From NCBI GenBank assembly GCA_029260555.1, contig JAJDCZ010000030.1:1-64000 (forward strand): a stretch of DNA of 64,000 nucleotides. Reading direction: 5' to 3'. The translations under genes were made by a program, and so were the position numbers. The stretch comes from Phycisphaerales bacterium. Lineage in GTDB: Bacteria > Planctomycetota > Phycisphaerae > Phycisphaerales > UBA1924. Below the pieces are notes generated by a model. That model saw only the letters and a program-made list of their open reading frames with translations, had not been told where the DNA came from and made no database searches. This document shows, one piece after another, positions 16,369 through 25,144 of this stretch (positions within the stretch are counted from its first letter, which is position 1; every line of letters begins with the position of its first letter).

Positions 16369-17331
16369 ATGTTCAAGGCAAGTGGGAGCGTTCGTGTTTC
16401 GGTCATGCTGGCACTTGCTGGTGGTTTGCTGGCAGGCTCGACGAGTATGGCTCAGGTGGCGCCGCCGCCGCCGGTGGCACCAACGCCAACGCCCAAGTGG
16501 ACACCGCCGCCGCCCAAGCCTCGTCAGGTGAAGCTTCAGCAGAATCAGGCACAGCCGGAAGAAAAAGTGCCTTATGACTCGCTGGTGGAGTTTGACGATA
16601 ATGGGAAGTTAGTTGAGCTGGCCGAGCCGATCGAGGTGGCTGCTCTGAGGAACAACCCGTATGTTGGCGCGAAGACCTGGCAGTTGATCATGCCGGTGCT
16701 TGGCGAGCGTCAGCGTGAGGTGGCGCGGGCGGTTATTGATAACATTGATGTGATGATCGAGGTTGAGGAGGGGCTGGTTGAGAATCTGGATATTTCAGAT
16801 TCGGTTCAGCTTGGTCGTGTGACAGAGGCACTCAAGCCGTTCGCTTCCTTGGGGAACATCAACACGGCGCTGCAAAATGCCAATGTGCTTTCTCGCACTC
16901 AGGTCAAGATGAACAGCGAGATTGGGCAGGAATATGTCAAGGCGATGAGCGATCAGGTCGCTGCACAAGCCAGAGAGGCTCTTCCTGATATCGAAAACGC
17001 GGGTCAGTCTGCGATGATCCGGTACTGGTTCAGCGTGCTGTTGTGGGAAGCCAAAGACAGTTTTCACAGGCAGTTGATCAAGAGCATCAAAACGCTTGAT
17101 GGCGTGCTGAGTCAGCTTGAGATGTCAGACGACCAGCGCTCACAGGTTGAAGTGCTGGCAGCCGCAGCCCAAGAAGAAGGGCTGAGCAAAGACGATATTT
17201 TCTCGCAAATGTTCACACTTCTCAAAGCACTGGATGGCACTCAACAGCGTGATTTTTTGCGCAAGACGATGGAAATTCGTACCGAAAAGGCTCGCCGAAG
17301 CGCTGAAGAAACTCAGGACGATGACAAGTAA
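16369..17331 (+). CDS. Secreted hypothetical protein
   Basis: A 320-residue protein with a signal peptide (SVMLALAGGLLAGSTSMAQ), then a Pro-rich mature N-terminus (VAPPPPVAPTPTPKWTPPPPKPRQ), and a mostly helical, acidic remainder. GGAGG eight bases before the ATG at 16369 decides the start; the adjacent ATG at 16366 is equally usable. The helical part repeatedly mentions no catalytic motif I know. It ends KARRSAEETQDDDK and converges with lysS, with 5 bp between stops. Probably a periplasmic planctomycete-specific protein. Confidence 0.65.
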   Translation: MFKASGSVRVSVMLALAGGLLAGSTSMAQVAPPPPVAPTPTPKWTPPPPKPRQVKLQQNQAQPEEKVPYDSLVEFDDNGKLVELAEPIEVAALRNNPYVGAKTWQLIMPVLGERQREVARAVIDNIDVMIEVEEGLVENLDISDSVQLGRVTEALKPFASLGNINTALQNANVLSRTQVKMNSEIGQEYVKAMSDQVAAQAREALPDIENAGQSAMIRYWFSVLLWEAKDSFHRQLIKSIKTLDGVLSQLEMSDDQRSQVEVLAAAAQEEGLSKDDIFSQMFTLLKALDGTQQRDFLRKTMEIRTEKARRSAEETQDDDK

Positions 17332-17336
17332 AAGGT

Positions 17337-18935
17337 TCAGTCGTCCAGAGGCCGCATGAATGGGAAGAGAATGACATCGCGAATAGAGTGCTGATTGGTG
17401 AGAAGCATGACGAGCCGGTCGATGCCGATGCCGTTGCCTCCCGCGGGAGGCATGCCGACTTTCAAAGCGTGGATGAAGTCTTTGTCAAGTGTGCGGAAGG
17501 TCGCATCTTCATTGTTGATGCCTTGGAGTTGTTGACGGAACTTTTCTTCCTGGATATCCGGGTTGTTGAGTTCGGTGTAGGCGTTGGCAAGCTCCATGCC
17601 TCCAATGAAAAGCTCAAAGCGTTCAGCAAAGCGTGGGTCTTTGGTGCTTGATTTTGTCAGCGGGCACAATGCTGCGGGAAAGTCAACAACAAAGGTGGGT
17701 GATGCTGGATCGATGTGATCTTCAGCAAACTCGTCAAAGAGCCTGGAGATGACGAGGATGTCTTCAAGATCATCACAGTTGATATTTCTGGAGCTGGCAA
17801 ACGCCCTGGCACGCTTGGTATCAGAGATTGAAAAACCCATCGCTTGCTCAAAGAGCTCAGCATAAATGATGCGCGTGAAGGGTTTGGCGTAGTCGATCTG
17901 CAAATCGCCATAGGGGAGAGTGAGGGGCGGACTGGAGGGAGAATCTGATTGATCGGTGTTTTCAATAACGAGGGAGACCAGATCGCGGATGAGTGACTCG
18001 GTGAGGTCCATCATGGTGTTGTACGAGCCGAATGCCTGGTACATTTCGATCATGGTGAACTCAGGGTTGTGCGAGCGATCAACACCTTCGTTGCGGAAGT
18101 TTCTAGAGATTTCGTAGACGGCGTGCATGCCTCCGACGAGGAGCCTTTTGAGGAAAAGCTCTGGTGCGATGGAGAGAAAAAGATCAATATCCAGCGCGTT
18201 CATGTGGGTGATGAAGGGACGGGCCGCTGCTCCACCGACCTGAGATTGAAGTGTGGGCGTGGTGACTTCGATGAAGCCTTGCGAGTCCATGAAGTGACGG
18301 ATGCGAGAGATGATCTTGCTTCGAAGCAGGAAGGTCTGCATGGAATCCGGGTTGGCCCAGAGGTCGATATAGCGCTGACGCGAACGAAGCTCGACATCCT
18401 GCAAACCCGCCCATTTTTCAGGCGGCGGCACAATGGATTTACTGGCGGGCAAAAAGTCAGTCGCCCAGACCGTGATTTCGCCCGTGCGGGTCATTGTCAG
18501 AGGCCCGGTCGCCACGACAATATCAGCCAGATCAGTAATTTTAGCGAGCTTGAAGCCTGATTCGGTGCAGTCGCGCTTGGAAATAGCGAGTTGAAGGTCG
18601 CCGGTGGCATCGCGGATATTCATGAAGAGCAGTTTGCCGGTGTCACGGTGCAGCATGACTCGGCCAGCGACAGTCACGATGGGGCGTGCATCAGTGTAAT
18701 CCTCGTCCTTGGCATGTTGCTTGTGGTTGGCATCTGCATCGGGGTCAAACAGGGCGCGGGCCTGGGCAAGGGATAGGATGTTGCCCGTTTGCTGGCCATA
18801 AGGGTCAAAGCCGAGCTCTTCGGTCGCACTGCGGTTGACACGGCGCTGCTGCTCGAGCTCGTGGACATTTTGCTGAGTAGGGTTGGGGGATGGGGGGGTG
18901 GAGTGTGGGGGGGTGTGGGGGGTGGTGTCAGACAT
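17337..18935 (-). CDS. lysS: Lysyl-tRNA synthetase, class II
   Basis: A 532-residue class II synthetase. The anticodon-binding OB fold (about 85-190) precedes the catalytic core with motif 2 (FRNEGVDRSHNPEFTMIE) and motif 3 (GGNGIGIDRLVMLLT), both matching LysS. Start at 18935 (MSDTTPHTPP) is chosen over a more distant upstream start. The first 25 residues are Pro/Thr/Ser-rich and come from a + strand G-rich tract at 18880-18926; the family normally lacks this tail. Confidence 0.95.
   Translation of the reverse strand: MSDTTPHTPPHSTPPSPNPTQQNVHELEQQRRVNRSATEELGFDPYGQQTGNILSLAQARALFDPDADANHKQHAKDEDYTDARPIVTVAGRVMLHRDTGKLLFMNIRDATGDLQLAISKRDCTESGFKLAKITDLADIVVATGPLTMTRTGEITVWATDFLPASKSIVPPPEKWAGLQDVELRSRQRYIDLWANPDSMQTFLLRSKIISRIRHFMDSQGFIEVTTPTLQSQVGGAAARPFITHMNALDIDLFLSIAPELFLKRLLVGGMHAVYEISRNFRNEGVDRSHNPEFTMIEMYQAFGSYNTMMDLTESLIRDLVSLVIENTDQSDSPSSPPLTLPYGDLQIDYAKPFTRIIYAELFEQAMGFSISDTKRARAFASSRNINCDDLEDILVISRLFDEFAEDHIDPASPTFVVDFPAALCPLTKSSTKDPRFAERFELFIGGMELANAYTELNNPDIQEEKFRQQLQGINNEDATFRTLDKDFIHALKVGMPPAGGNGIGIDRLVMLLTNQHSIRDVILFPFMRPLDD
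18880..18926 (+). repeat. G-rich tract at the lysS 5' end
   Basis: G-runs up to seven long on the + strand, read on the - strand as the Pro/Thr-rich N-terminal tail of LysS. Confidence 0.7.
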
Positions 18936-19166
18936 GTCGCGGCTCCGAAGCAGTATGGGAAAGCATGGTAGAGCGTGTGGAAGCATGGGTCATGAAGTGT
19001 CACCACACAAAGCCCCCTTTACCCGCCTTCAATGCAAGTAAACATATCGGACGCAGTAAAGCGACTATTTTGTCCAGTGTCTGTTACGAAAGAAGATTTC
19101 GGATTTAAAGCAGAGTATATTCCGGCCAGAGTTTTCAACTAAAGTTGTCATTTGAGAGGATGAGAG

Positions 19167-19793
19167 ATGAATAGAGTGCTGTGTATTGTTGGGGTGATCG
19201 GATTGGCTGCCAATGCTGCAATCGCATCGCCGATTGTCTGGGCGGATCTTGGGATGGATGAATCTCTGATTACCAACGGGGGACAGTTGTTCACTGACTT
19301 TGGTGGGATTGTTGGTCTTGATGTCACTGTGACCGGAAGTGCTGCATTTGATGCTCCATATGTGCACCCAGATACCCAACTCTGGTATCGATCTGATGAG
19401 GGTGTGGCTGGGCAGCGCCCTGTTACAACGCTGAACTTCTCATTTTCCCAGGCCGTGAGTTTTTCTTCCATGGTCGCCTTCTTCGGCGATGCTGGAGTTG
19501 CCGAACGCATTACTTATGCTGCAGATGGCGTGATTTCTGCATCATCAGGTGGGTCAGTCTCGATTCTGGACAACATGACATCATCTGTGACGGCTCGTTC
19601 TGGAAACATTGGAGGGAATCCCACCTTCACCTCTGCTGGTGTTCAGCAACTTGAGATTTCACTTGATGGTGACGATGCCAACGATCTGGCTGGTGTCACG
19701 GTGTCGCTTGACATAACGGTCGTTCCCTCGGTCCCGACGGCAGCATTGCTTGGAGTTGGGGCTGTCTTTGGAGGGATCCGTCGAAGACGCTGA
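19167..19793 (+). CDS. Exported protein with PEP-CTERM-like sorting tail
   Basis: A 208-residue protein with a signal peptide (VLCIVGVIGLAANAAIA), a beta-rich body, and a C-terminal VPSVPTAALLGVGAVFGGIRRRR: proline motif, hydrophobic helix and arginine cluster. This is the plan of PEP-CTERM signals recognised by exosortase, which remove the tail and attach or release the protein. GAGAGG lies eight bases before the ATG. The body has no recognised enzymatic motif. A 10-bp hairpin follows the stop by 24 bp. Confidence 0.8.
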   Translation: MNRVLCIVGVIGLAANAAIASPIVWADLGMDESLITNGGQLFTDFGGIVGLDVTVTGSAAFDAPYVHPDTQLWYRSDEGVAGQRPVTTLNFSFSQAVSFSSMVAFFGDAGVAERITYAADGVISASSGGSVSILDNMTSSVTARSGNIGGNPTFTSAGVQQLEISLDGDDANDLAGVTVSLDITVVPSVPTAALLGVGAVFGGIRRRR

Positions 19794-19817
19794 ATTTTCT
19801 CGGATGAGACCGAAGGG

Positions 19818-19849
19818 GGATCAGATTACTCCGTTGGGAAATCTGATCC
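19818..19849 (+). terminator. Hairpin downstream of the PEP-CTERM gene
   Basis: Perfect 10-bp stem GGATCAGATT / AATCTGATCC with a 12-base loop, but no T-run. It may protect or define the 3' end without being a classic intrinsic terminator. Confidence 0.4.
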
Positions 19850-19974
19850 AGCAACTATGGCAAGGGGATGTCTTTACGCCCAATCCATACTGGAAACAGG
19901 AAAGTTAATAGCCATAAATGCACCTGAGCATGTATTTGTCAGTGCTGCATGGGGCACCCAGATGGCAAGGCTGG

Positions 19975-20451
19975 TCAGTTAGTGGTTGATTCACTGCTCG
20001 CGTTTTTGACGGTGAGTATGGCGGTAGTCCGGGTGTCGCAGAGGGGTTTGTTGGATTCGGTTTGGGCGAGAAGTTCCAACAGCGATGTGCCGCTGAAGAT
20101 ATCTATGACCGCTTTGGCAGCTTCATCAGCCTTGCGGTGAAGAGCACACAGGTGTGCATCATGGTTTTCAAGACCCAGAGGACAAGAGGTGATCCTCTGA
20201 ATGGGGCTCACAGCATTGATAACATCAAGAAGACTGATGTCGTCGGCGGGTTTGGCCAGGGTGTAGCCACCACCTACGCCTCGTCGGCCGGAGATAAGCT
20301 CAGCAGAAGCAAGGGACTGGAGAACCTTCGCCAAATATGGAGTAGGAACTTTGGTACGGATAGAGAGTTCCGAAGCGGCGACCAGTTCATCAGGCGTGAC
20401 AGCCAGCCAAGCCATGGCGCGAAGGGCATATTCTGCAGTCTGTGAGAGCAT
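19975..20451 (-). CDS. Rrf2-family transcriptional regulator
   Basis: A 158-residue regulator with the Rrf2 winged helix: MLSQTAEYALRAMAWLA, then VPTPYLAKVLQSLASAELISGRRGVGGGY. The cluster region reads CPLGLENHDAHLCALH (about 93-108), giving two cysteines instead of the three of IscR/NsrR, so cluster binding is uncertain. The start at 20451 is the usual Rrf2 start. An imperfect palindrome lies at 20516-20535 upstream and could be an autoregulatory operator. It lies downstream of MoxR on the same strand. Confidence 0.88.
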   Translation of the reverse strand: MLSQTAEYALRAMAWLAVTPDELVAASELSIRTKVPTPYLAKVLQSLASAELISGRRGVGGGYTLAKPADDISLLDVINAVSPIQRITSCPLGLENHDAHLCALHRKADEAAKAVIDIFSGTSLLELLAQTESNKPLCDTRTTAILTVKNASSESTTN

Positions 20452-20515
20452 AAAGGGGCTCCATGTGGGGAAATAGTACAACATCAATATCCCCTGATTG
20501 GGGGGTGTTGAAACA

Positions 20516-20535
20516 AAATAAACCCCGGGTTATTT
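20516..20535. promoter_or_regulatory. Palindrome upstream of the Rrf2 gene
   Basis: AAATAAACCCCGGGTTATTT: AATAA(A)CCC and GGGTTATT are complementary apart from one extra base. It lies 65-85 bp upstream of the Rrf2 start, where Rrf2 proteins often bind their own promoter. Function inferred from position only. Confidence 0.35.
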
Positions 20536-20701
20536 CCCCCAGTGTACCAGAGAAGAGGGTGAAGGATCAACTGGATGTTGAACTCCGCTACAAAAAGAGT
20601 ATAGCAGAACAGACAGGCATGAAGAGTTTTCGCGTGTCCAGGTGAACAGAGAGTATGCTGGAAAACCTTGGCATGCCTATAAGCACTTTGTATAAAACAA
20701 C

Positions 20702-21793
20702 TTACCGAAGCATTGAATCCATTTGTTTTTGATCGTCAGTTGAGGGTTTGGATTCTGGGATTTCTTCGAGAAGTTTGGTTATGACATTGTCCGGGGTGAT
20801 TTGATCAGCCTCAGCGTTGAAGTTCATGAGAATTCGGTGCCTAAGGACAGGCAAGGCGACATCGCGAATGTGCTGACAGGTGACTCGGTCTGAGTCTGTA
20901 AAGATGGCCCGAGCTTTGGCAGCCAGGACAAGGTTTTCGCTGGCGCGCGGGCCAGCACCCCAGGAAAGATAATCACGAACGATCGCTGGGCGCGGGTTGT
21001 CAGGATCATTCTCTTCGCGGACACGCGTAGCACGAACCAGCCTTAAAGCGTATCGAATGATGTGATCAGCCACAGGCATGTGCCACACGAGGTTCTGGAC
21101 TCGTTGAATACCCGCGGGATCGAGCGTGGGGGTGATCGTGACTTCGTCTTTGGTGGAGGATCGGCGGACGATTTCCATTTCTTCATCTGCGCTTGGGTAG
21201 TTGATGAGGATCTGGAACATGAAGCGGTCAAGTTGAGCTTCGGGGAGGGGATAGGTGCCTTCCTGTTCGATGGGGTTCTGGGTTGCCAGCACAAAGAAAG
21301 GCTTGGGGAGGTCGTGCTGGGTGCCTCCGGTGGTGACATGGCGTTCCTGCATCGCTTCAAGCAAGGCAGCCTGGGTTTTGGGAGGCGTGCGGTTGATTTC
21401 ATCTGCGAGGATGATGTTCGAGAAGATTGGGCCTTGGACAAAACGCAGGCTGCGCTTGCCGGTGGATTTGTCTTCTTCGATGACCTCGGTGCCTGTGATA
21501 TCGCTGGGCATGAGATCAGGGGTGAACTGAATACGCGCAAAATCAAGGCTCAGCGATCGGGCAATCGTTGAAATCAACAGCGTCTTGGCAAGCCCGGGCA
21601 CGCCCACCACAAGTGCATGCCCCCTGGAGAAGATGCACGAGAGCATCTGATCAACAACCTCGTCCTGACCCACGATGACGCGGGAGATCTGCTCGCGGAG
21701 ATTGTGGTAATCCCTGCGAGCCTGCTCAAGAGCAGCCTGGGGGTCAGCAGGATTGGCAGCTAAAGAGTCAGGATTGTGTGGCGTTGCAGGCAT
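20702..21793 (-). CDS. MoxR-family AAA+ ATPase
   Basis: A 363-residue AAA+ protein of the MoxR/RavA kind, which act as chaperones for metal insertion or complex maturation. It has Walker A GVPGLAKT (about 65), Walker B IILADEINRTPPKTQAALLEAM, sensor 1 FVLATQNPIEQEGTYPLPEAQLDRF and the C-terminal lid with YLSWGAGPRASENLV. These genes normally precede DUF58 and von Willebrand A genes, but downstream here there is only a 250-bp gap and the Rrf2 gene. It is therefore solitary in this window. Confidence 0.92.
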   Translation of the reverse strand: MPATPHNPDSLAANPADPQAALEQARRDYHNLREQISRVIVGQDEVVDQMLSCIFSRGHALVVGVPGLAKTLLISTIARSLSLDFARIQFTPDLMPSDITGTEVIEEDKSTGKRSLRFVQGPIFSNIILADEINRTPPKTQAALLEAMQERHVTTGGTQHDLPKPFFVLATQNPIEQEGTYPLPEAQLDRFMFQILINYPSADEEMEIVRRSSTKDEVTITPTLDPAGIQRVQNLVWHMPVADHIIRYALRLVRATRVREENDPDNPRPAIVRDYLSWGAGPRASENLVLAAKARAIFTDSDRVTCQHIRDVALPVLRHRILMNFNAEADQITPDNVITKLLEEIPESKPSTDDQKQMDSMLR

Positions 21794-21977
21794 GGGTGAT
21801 CTTTTGTGTGCGAAAACGGACGAATCAAAAAGGCTGAGCTTCGGGTTCGGGCTTCAGAATACTACCAGAGCATCGTCGGCTCAGAAGGGGTGGATGCTGA
21901 AGCAAGGGTCTGATAAAGAGTACCGCACCAGGCAGAAATGGTGGCACAAGACCAGAGAGGCAGTTTGTGCTTGAATA

Positions 21978-22004
21978 TTAACGAGCCACGACCGTAAGGG
22001 AGTG
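21978..22004 (+). repeat. GAGCC(G/A)CGACCGT repeat, copy 1
   Basis: Core GAGCCACGACCGTAAGGGAG, two differences from the copies at 31292 and 37796. Planctomycete genomes carry many such repeats, often just after genes. Confidence 0.65.
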
Positions 22005-22163
22005 TTCCTGAAGTTTCACCTGCCCAAACCAGCCGCGTGGTCCCGTGACCATTGCCACAGACCAATCTTCTGGTTAGTGAATCGCCAACCCGCATGTCAT
22101 GGAGGAATTTTCATGAAGCGTTTGCAAAAATCGTGCGAATCGTCTGTGAACACTCTATATGCA

Positions 22164-22258
22164 GGGTGCCACTACTCGCCGTCTTCGGCGCAGTAGTGTT
22201 TCTACAGATGAGCGAACCAAGACACTACTGCGCTGCTGCGCATCGAGTAGTGGCACCC
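22164..22258. repeat. Hairpin repeat copy B (long form)
   Basis: A 95-bp unit whose ends GGGTGCCACTACTCG and its complement are perfect. It contains two inward copies of the short hairpin of 269-300, joined tail to tail. This resembles a paired REP/BIME arrangement. Confidence 0.65.
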
Positions 22259-22309
22259 TCACAATCAGAACTTCATGAGAAATCATCCATGTGACCCAGT
22301 GTCTCACTC

Positions 22310-22600
22310 AATCTTCTTGGCTGAAGAGATCAACCCAACACGATCACGAATCTGCAGGTTCCCGGTAGAGATTAGAATCCAATGGTCCCGAGTGCGGGAA
22401 TCCTCCACCATGTCAAACCGTAGCATCCTGAGATACCTTGATTCAGTTAACTCTGTGTACAAACTCTCCAGCTACGATGCCACTCTTCATGTTATGGGGG
22501 CCCTCTAGAACCCGCACTTCTAACAAGTTTGTTAGCGCAGATTCAATACCAATGATACGCTCAATGGAGAACGCAAAATCAGTTCCGGTCAATTCGCGGG
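22310..22600 (-). pseudogene. Unidentified broken coding relic
   Basis: On the - strand two frames join to give continuous protein-like sequence: ELTGTDFAFSIERIIGIES ... LEVRVLEGPHNMKSGIVAG, then after a frame change near 22455 ELTESRYLRMLRFDMVED ... GNLQIRDRVGLISSAKKIE and a stop near 22310. Each part is open only for 50-55 codons. The product is not recognised. Confidence 0.4.
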
Positions 22601-22720
22601 ACCGGGGACAGCCCCCAGCGAATAGTGATTATCTCATGGATCCGTCCGAAAATCAACCTAACTCCCAGGTGTTTCGTGCCTGAAGCATCGTCAAGCAGCC
22701 ACCTCTCAACAGGCAATAGT

Positions 22721-22893
22721 TTACGCATTGATCCGAGCGAGCAATCCGGCCTGGACTGTGTCCCACTGGGTGTGGATGATTGAATACGATGCGGAATCTC
22801 GCAGGTGATTGTCGGGCATGATGAACTGATGACGGATGATCCCCTCAAACTCAGCAGCACATCTCAGCAGATCCCCGGGGCACCCGGCAACAG
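22721..22893 (-). pseudogene. C-terminal remnant of a GNAT acetyltransferase
   Basis: A frame without a start reads EFEGIIRHQFIMPDNHLRD, then SASYSIIHTQWDTVQAGLLARINA and a stop at 22721. This matches the C-terminal motif of RimJ-type acetyltransferases (F-EGVLRQ ... RD-YSI ... EW--V---L--R). The N-terminal two thirds, with the acetyl-CoA site, are missing; the fragment abuts the stop of the next gene. Clearly a truncated relic. Confidence 0.6.
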
Positions 22894-22895
22894 AA

Positions 22896-23255
22896 TCATT
22901 TCATAAAACTGAATACAGCCACACCAAAAATAAGCCGGATCAGTAGATACAGCAAAACTTTAAATATCGTCCAGAACAACATGCCGAGAAAGACACCTTT
23001 TGCGATGGTTTTCACTGGCTGAACAAGGAGATCCGAATCCAGCAGCACCTGCTTGGCTTTTCGGCGAATCGGACGATCGGGGCTGTTGACCGCGTGCAAT
23101 GGCTTCAAGCCTGGTGTTGCGACTTGCCCTTCGATATCAATCAGCCCTCGATTGCTCCCGACTTCAATAGCACTGAGCAGGCTTGAATCTTCAATGAAGA
23201 ACGCCACATCCTGACCCGTTTTGGCTTTCTTTCCTGCAATGTGATATACGGGCAT
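22896..23255 (-). CDS. Small membrane protein of unknown function
   Basis: A 119-residue protein. The N-terminal 75 residues are soluble (MPVYHIAGKKAKTGQDVAFFIED ... SNRGLIDIEGQ); the C-terminal part has a hydrophobic region FLGMLFWTIFKVLLYLLIRL-IFGVAVF that forms one or two membrane helices. It lies 42 bp downstream of the cysQ-like gene on the same strand and is likely the last gene of that operon. No family recognised. Confidence 0.6.
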   Translation of the reverse strand: MPVYHIAGKKAKTGQDVAFFIEDSSLLSAIEVGSNRGLIDIEGQVATPGLKPLHAVNSPDRPIRRKAKQVLLDSDLLVQPVKTIAKGVFLGMLFWTIFKVLLYLLIRLIFGVAVFSFMK

Positions 23256-23297
23256 ATGGCGATGTCTCCAATGTTACAGGTTGTGAATCATGGCTTG

Positions 23298-24323
23298 TCA
23301 GGCGGGGCCCGTGATATCAAGTTCGTTGATAGAGCCGATGAGCAGGCCATGGATTCGGGGGGGGGCGCAGATGATGCCCAGGTTTTTTTCCAGTCCTCGG
23401 CCGTGGGAGAAGTCCAAGGCATGCCCGTGCATGTCGGTGACGAAAGCCCCCGCTTCAGTTGCAATCAGCGAACCCGCAGCGTGGTCCCAGATGCGCTCGA
23501 CATAACCCTTTTTAGTTGGCAGGCGGAGGTAGGCATCAGCCTGGCCTCGGGCGACGACCGCGTACTTTGCCTGGCTGTCCAGTCGTGTCGGCTCGCCGGC
23601 GGGGATGCCCCGATCTGCCAGGTGGGTGAGGATGCGGTCGGTGTTGGAAACATTGGAATGGGCTTTTTCGACGCTGGCGCAGATGCTGATGGGTTGGCCC
23701 GCTTCGTGGTCAAGGCGAAGGACTTTTTCGGGCGTGGCAGTGATGTCGGTGCAGGGGAGTTCGTAGACGCTGTCGCCTTTGATGGTGTAGTAGAGCGAGC
23801 CTTGCGAGTCGGGCGTGTCCAGCGGTGCTGAGAAGTCGCGCGGAAGGTTGGGACAGGCCATGGCTGCGACAACGGGGGTGCCTTGTTCGATGTAGGCAAG
23901 CGCGATGGCGTATTGCTGGCCTCGAAGAAAGCCTTTGGTGCCATCGATGGGATCGAGTGTCCAGAAGCTGGGGTGATGGGTATCGCCCGCGCCGGTGTCG
24001 ATGGCTGCAAGAACATCGTGCTCGGAAATGTCCGGGACAATCTGGCGGACAGCCTGTATGACCGCTTCAAGATGGGCAGCGTGCTCAGGCTCGCGAAGGA
24101 ACTTGGAATCTTCTTCACCAACGAGGATGATGTCGCCCAGAGACTGCTGAAGCAGGATGGCAACGATGGCCTGGGAGGCAAAGTCAGCCACGGTGACGGG
24201 GCTTTTGTCGTCTTTGGTGATCTGCCGGACCTGTTCAAGAGCCTGCTGAACCTCTCGGCAGACAGATGAAGCAGCAGCAACAGCATCACGAGCAGCAGAT
24301 GCGAGTTTGGCGTAGTCAGACAT
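23298..24323 (-). CDS. 3'(2'),5'-bisphosphate nucleotidase (CysQ/Hal2-like)
   Basis: A 341-residue lithium-sensitive phosphatase-family enzyme that dephosphorylates PAP or PAPS. Metal-binding motifs are visible: VGEEDS (about 68-73), WTLDPIDGTKGF (about 117-128) and WDHAAG (about 255). The length and TLDPIDGTKGFLRGQQYAIALAYIE favour the Hal2/plant type over inositol monophosphatase. Co-orientation with cysC and proximity to sat support a role in removing the PAP by-product of sulfotransfer. It overlaps the upstream DUF2335 gene by 8 bp. Confidence 0.88.
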   Translation of the reverse strand: MSDYAKLASAARDAVAAASSVCREVQQALEQVRQITKDDKSPVTVADFASQAIVAILLQQSLGDIILVGEEDSKFLREPEHAAHLEAVIQAVRQIVPDISEHDVLAAIDTGAGDTHHPSFWTLDPIDGTKGFLRGQQYAIALAYIEQGTPVVAAMACPNLPRDFSAPLDTPDSQGSLYYTIKGDSVYELPCTDITATPEKVLRLDHEAGQPISICASVEKAHSNVSNTDRILTHLADRGIPAGEPTRLDSQAKYAVVARGQADAYLRLPTKKGYVERIWDHAAGSLIATEAGAFVTDMHGHALDFSHGRGLEKNLGIICAPPRIHGLLIGSINELDITGPA

Positions 24324-24867
24324 TGGGATCAGATTCCTCTGTTTTGTTGTTTGGCAGACGACCGGTGATAAACAAGGACGCGATCGTGATGATTATGAAT
24401 CCTGAAAAGGCACTTCCCGCAACAGGGTGACCGGCAAGTGTCAGCCCGGTGCCAGAAACCAGAAACAAAATGGCAATGCAAAATGCCATTTTTTGGCCAC
24501 GGAACTGCAGTTTCAGTGAGTCAGACTTAGATTGTATTTCAGCATCGACAGCCTTGTTTTCAAGAGCATGTCGATGGGTTTGTTCTGATTCGGCCAAGAC
24601 CATAATTCGATCTGGCAGCGATTTGTCTATATTGCCAAATTGGCGGAGCTCATCTGCAGAAGGCAAAGGTCCTGAAGTGTGCCTGATAGAATAGCTTTCA
24701 GTTGTTGTTAATTGAACATGTTCAGGTCCGGAGATCGTCGGCTGGGAAAGTGGATTCTGTAAAGCTTGTTCAGGCGTTGTCAAAGAGGGTGGGCTGATCT
24801 CGCTCTGCTGAGGATCGTCCGTGTCCATTTTCTGATCGTGAGGCTTCGAGTCTTTCTCGTTCATCAT
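24316..24867 (-). CDS. DUF2335 membrane protein
   Basis: A 183-residue protein with a long Pro/Gln/Ser-rich N-terminus, the DUF2335 signature (SGPLPSADELRQF ... RIMVLAESEQTHRHALENKA) and two C-terminal transmembrane helices (FCIAILFLVSGTGLTLAG and SAFSGFIIITIASLFI). The family is of unknown function, commonly found in variable genome regions. It overlaps the small gene upstream by 98 bp in another frame and the cysQ-like gene downstream by 8 bp, so translation is likely coupled. Confidence 0.82.
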   Translation of the reverse strand: MMNEKDSKPHDQKMDTDDPQQSEISPPSLTTPEQALQNPLSQPTISGPEHVQLTTTESYSIRHTSGPLPSADELRQFGNIDKSLPDRIMVLAESEQTHRHALENKAVDAEIQSKSDSLKLQFRGQKMAFCIAILFLVSGTGLTLAGHPVAGSAFSGFIIITIASLFITGRLPNNKTEESDPNV

Positions 24868-25057
24868 CTGACAGGGTAGCAGATACCTTGCTCATGGCAA
24901 TCCGCATCGACTCTCCTACATTCCGCCAATCTGATGCCAAGGCCTCCTCAGCCGACATACGGCGCAGGTGAGGTGCAATTGTCACGCGCTTCACAGGCGG
25001 TGACAGCTCAAGTACCGAACCGGCACCAATCAGGATGTTGCGGAGAATCCTTCCCAT
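24770..25057 (-). CDS. Small protein overlapping DUF2335
   Basis: A 95-residue protein: MGRILRNILIGAGSVLELSPP at the N-terminus, then SDWRNVGESMRIAMSKV and a charged tail ending QPTLFDNA. GAGGA six bases before the ATG at 25057 supports this start. The pattern of a short protein directly preceding DUF2335 recurs in bacteria, so the two likely act together, but the function is unknown. Downstream of cysC by 87 bp. Confidence 0.65.
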   Translation of the reverse strand: MGRILRNILIGAGSVLELSPPVKRVTIAPHLRRMSAEEALASDWRNVGESMRIAMSKVSATLSDDERERLEASRSENGHGRSSAERDQPTLFDNA

Positions 25058-25144
25058 TACATTCCTCAAACAAATGCTATATCATATATATCGGATTGGC
25101 AGCCTGAAAGTTGGTGTTTTTATACAAAATGTTGTGAAATGCAA

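Larger units (their letters stand above)
21794..22895. other. 1.1-kb region of repeats and gene relics
   Basis: No intact gene. It holds a GAGCC-type repeat (21978-22004), a large hairpin repeat (22164-22258), an unidentified broken frame (about 22310-22600) and the C-terminal remnant of a GNAT acetyltransferase (22721-22893). This looks like a decaying intergenic island between MoxR and the sulfate locus. Confidence 0.6.
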
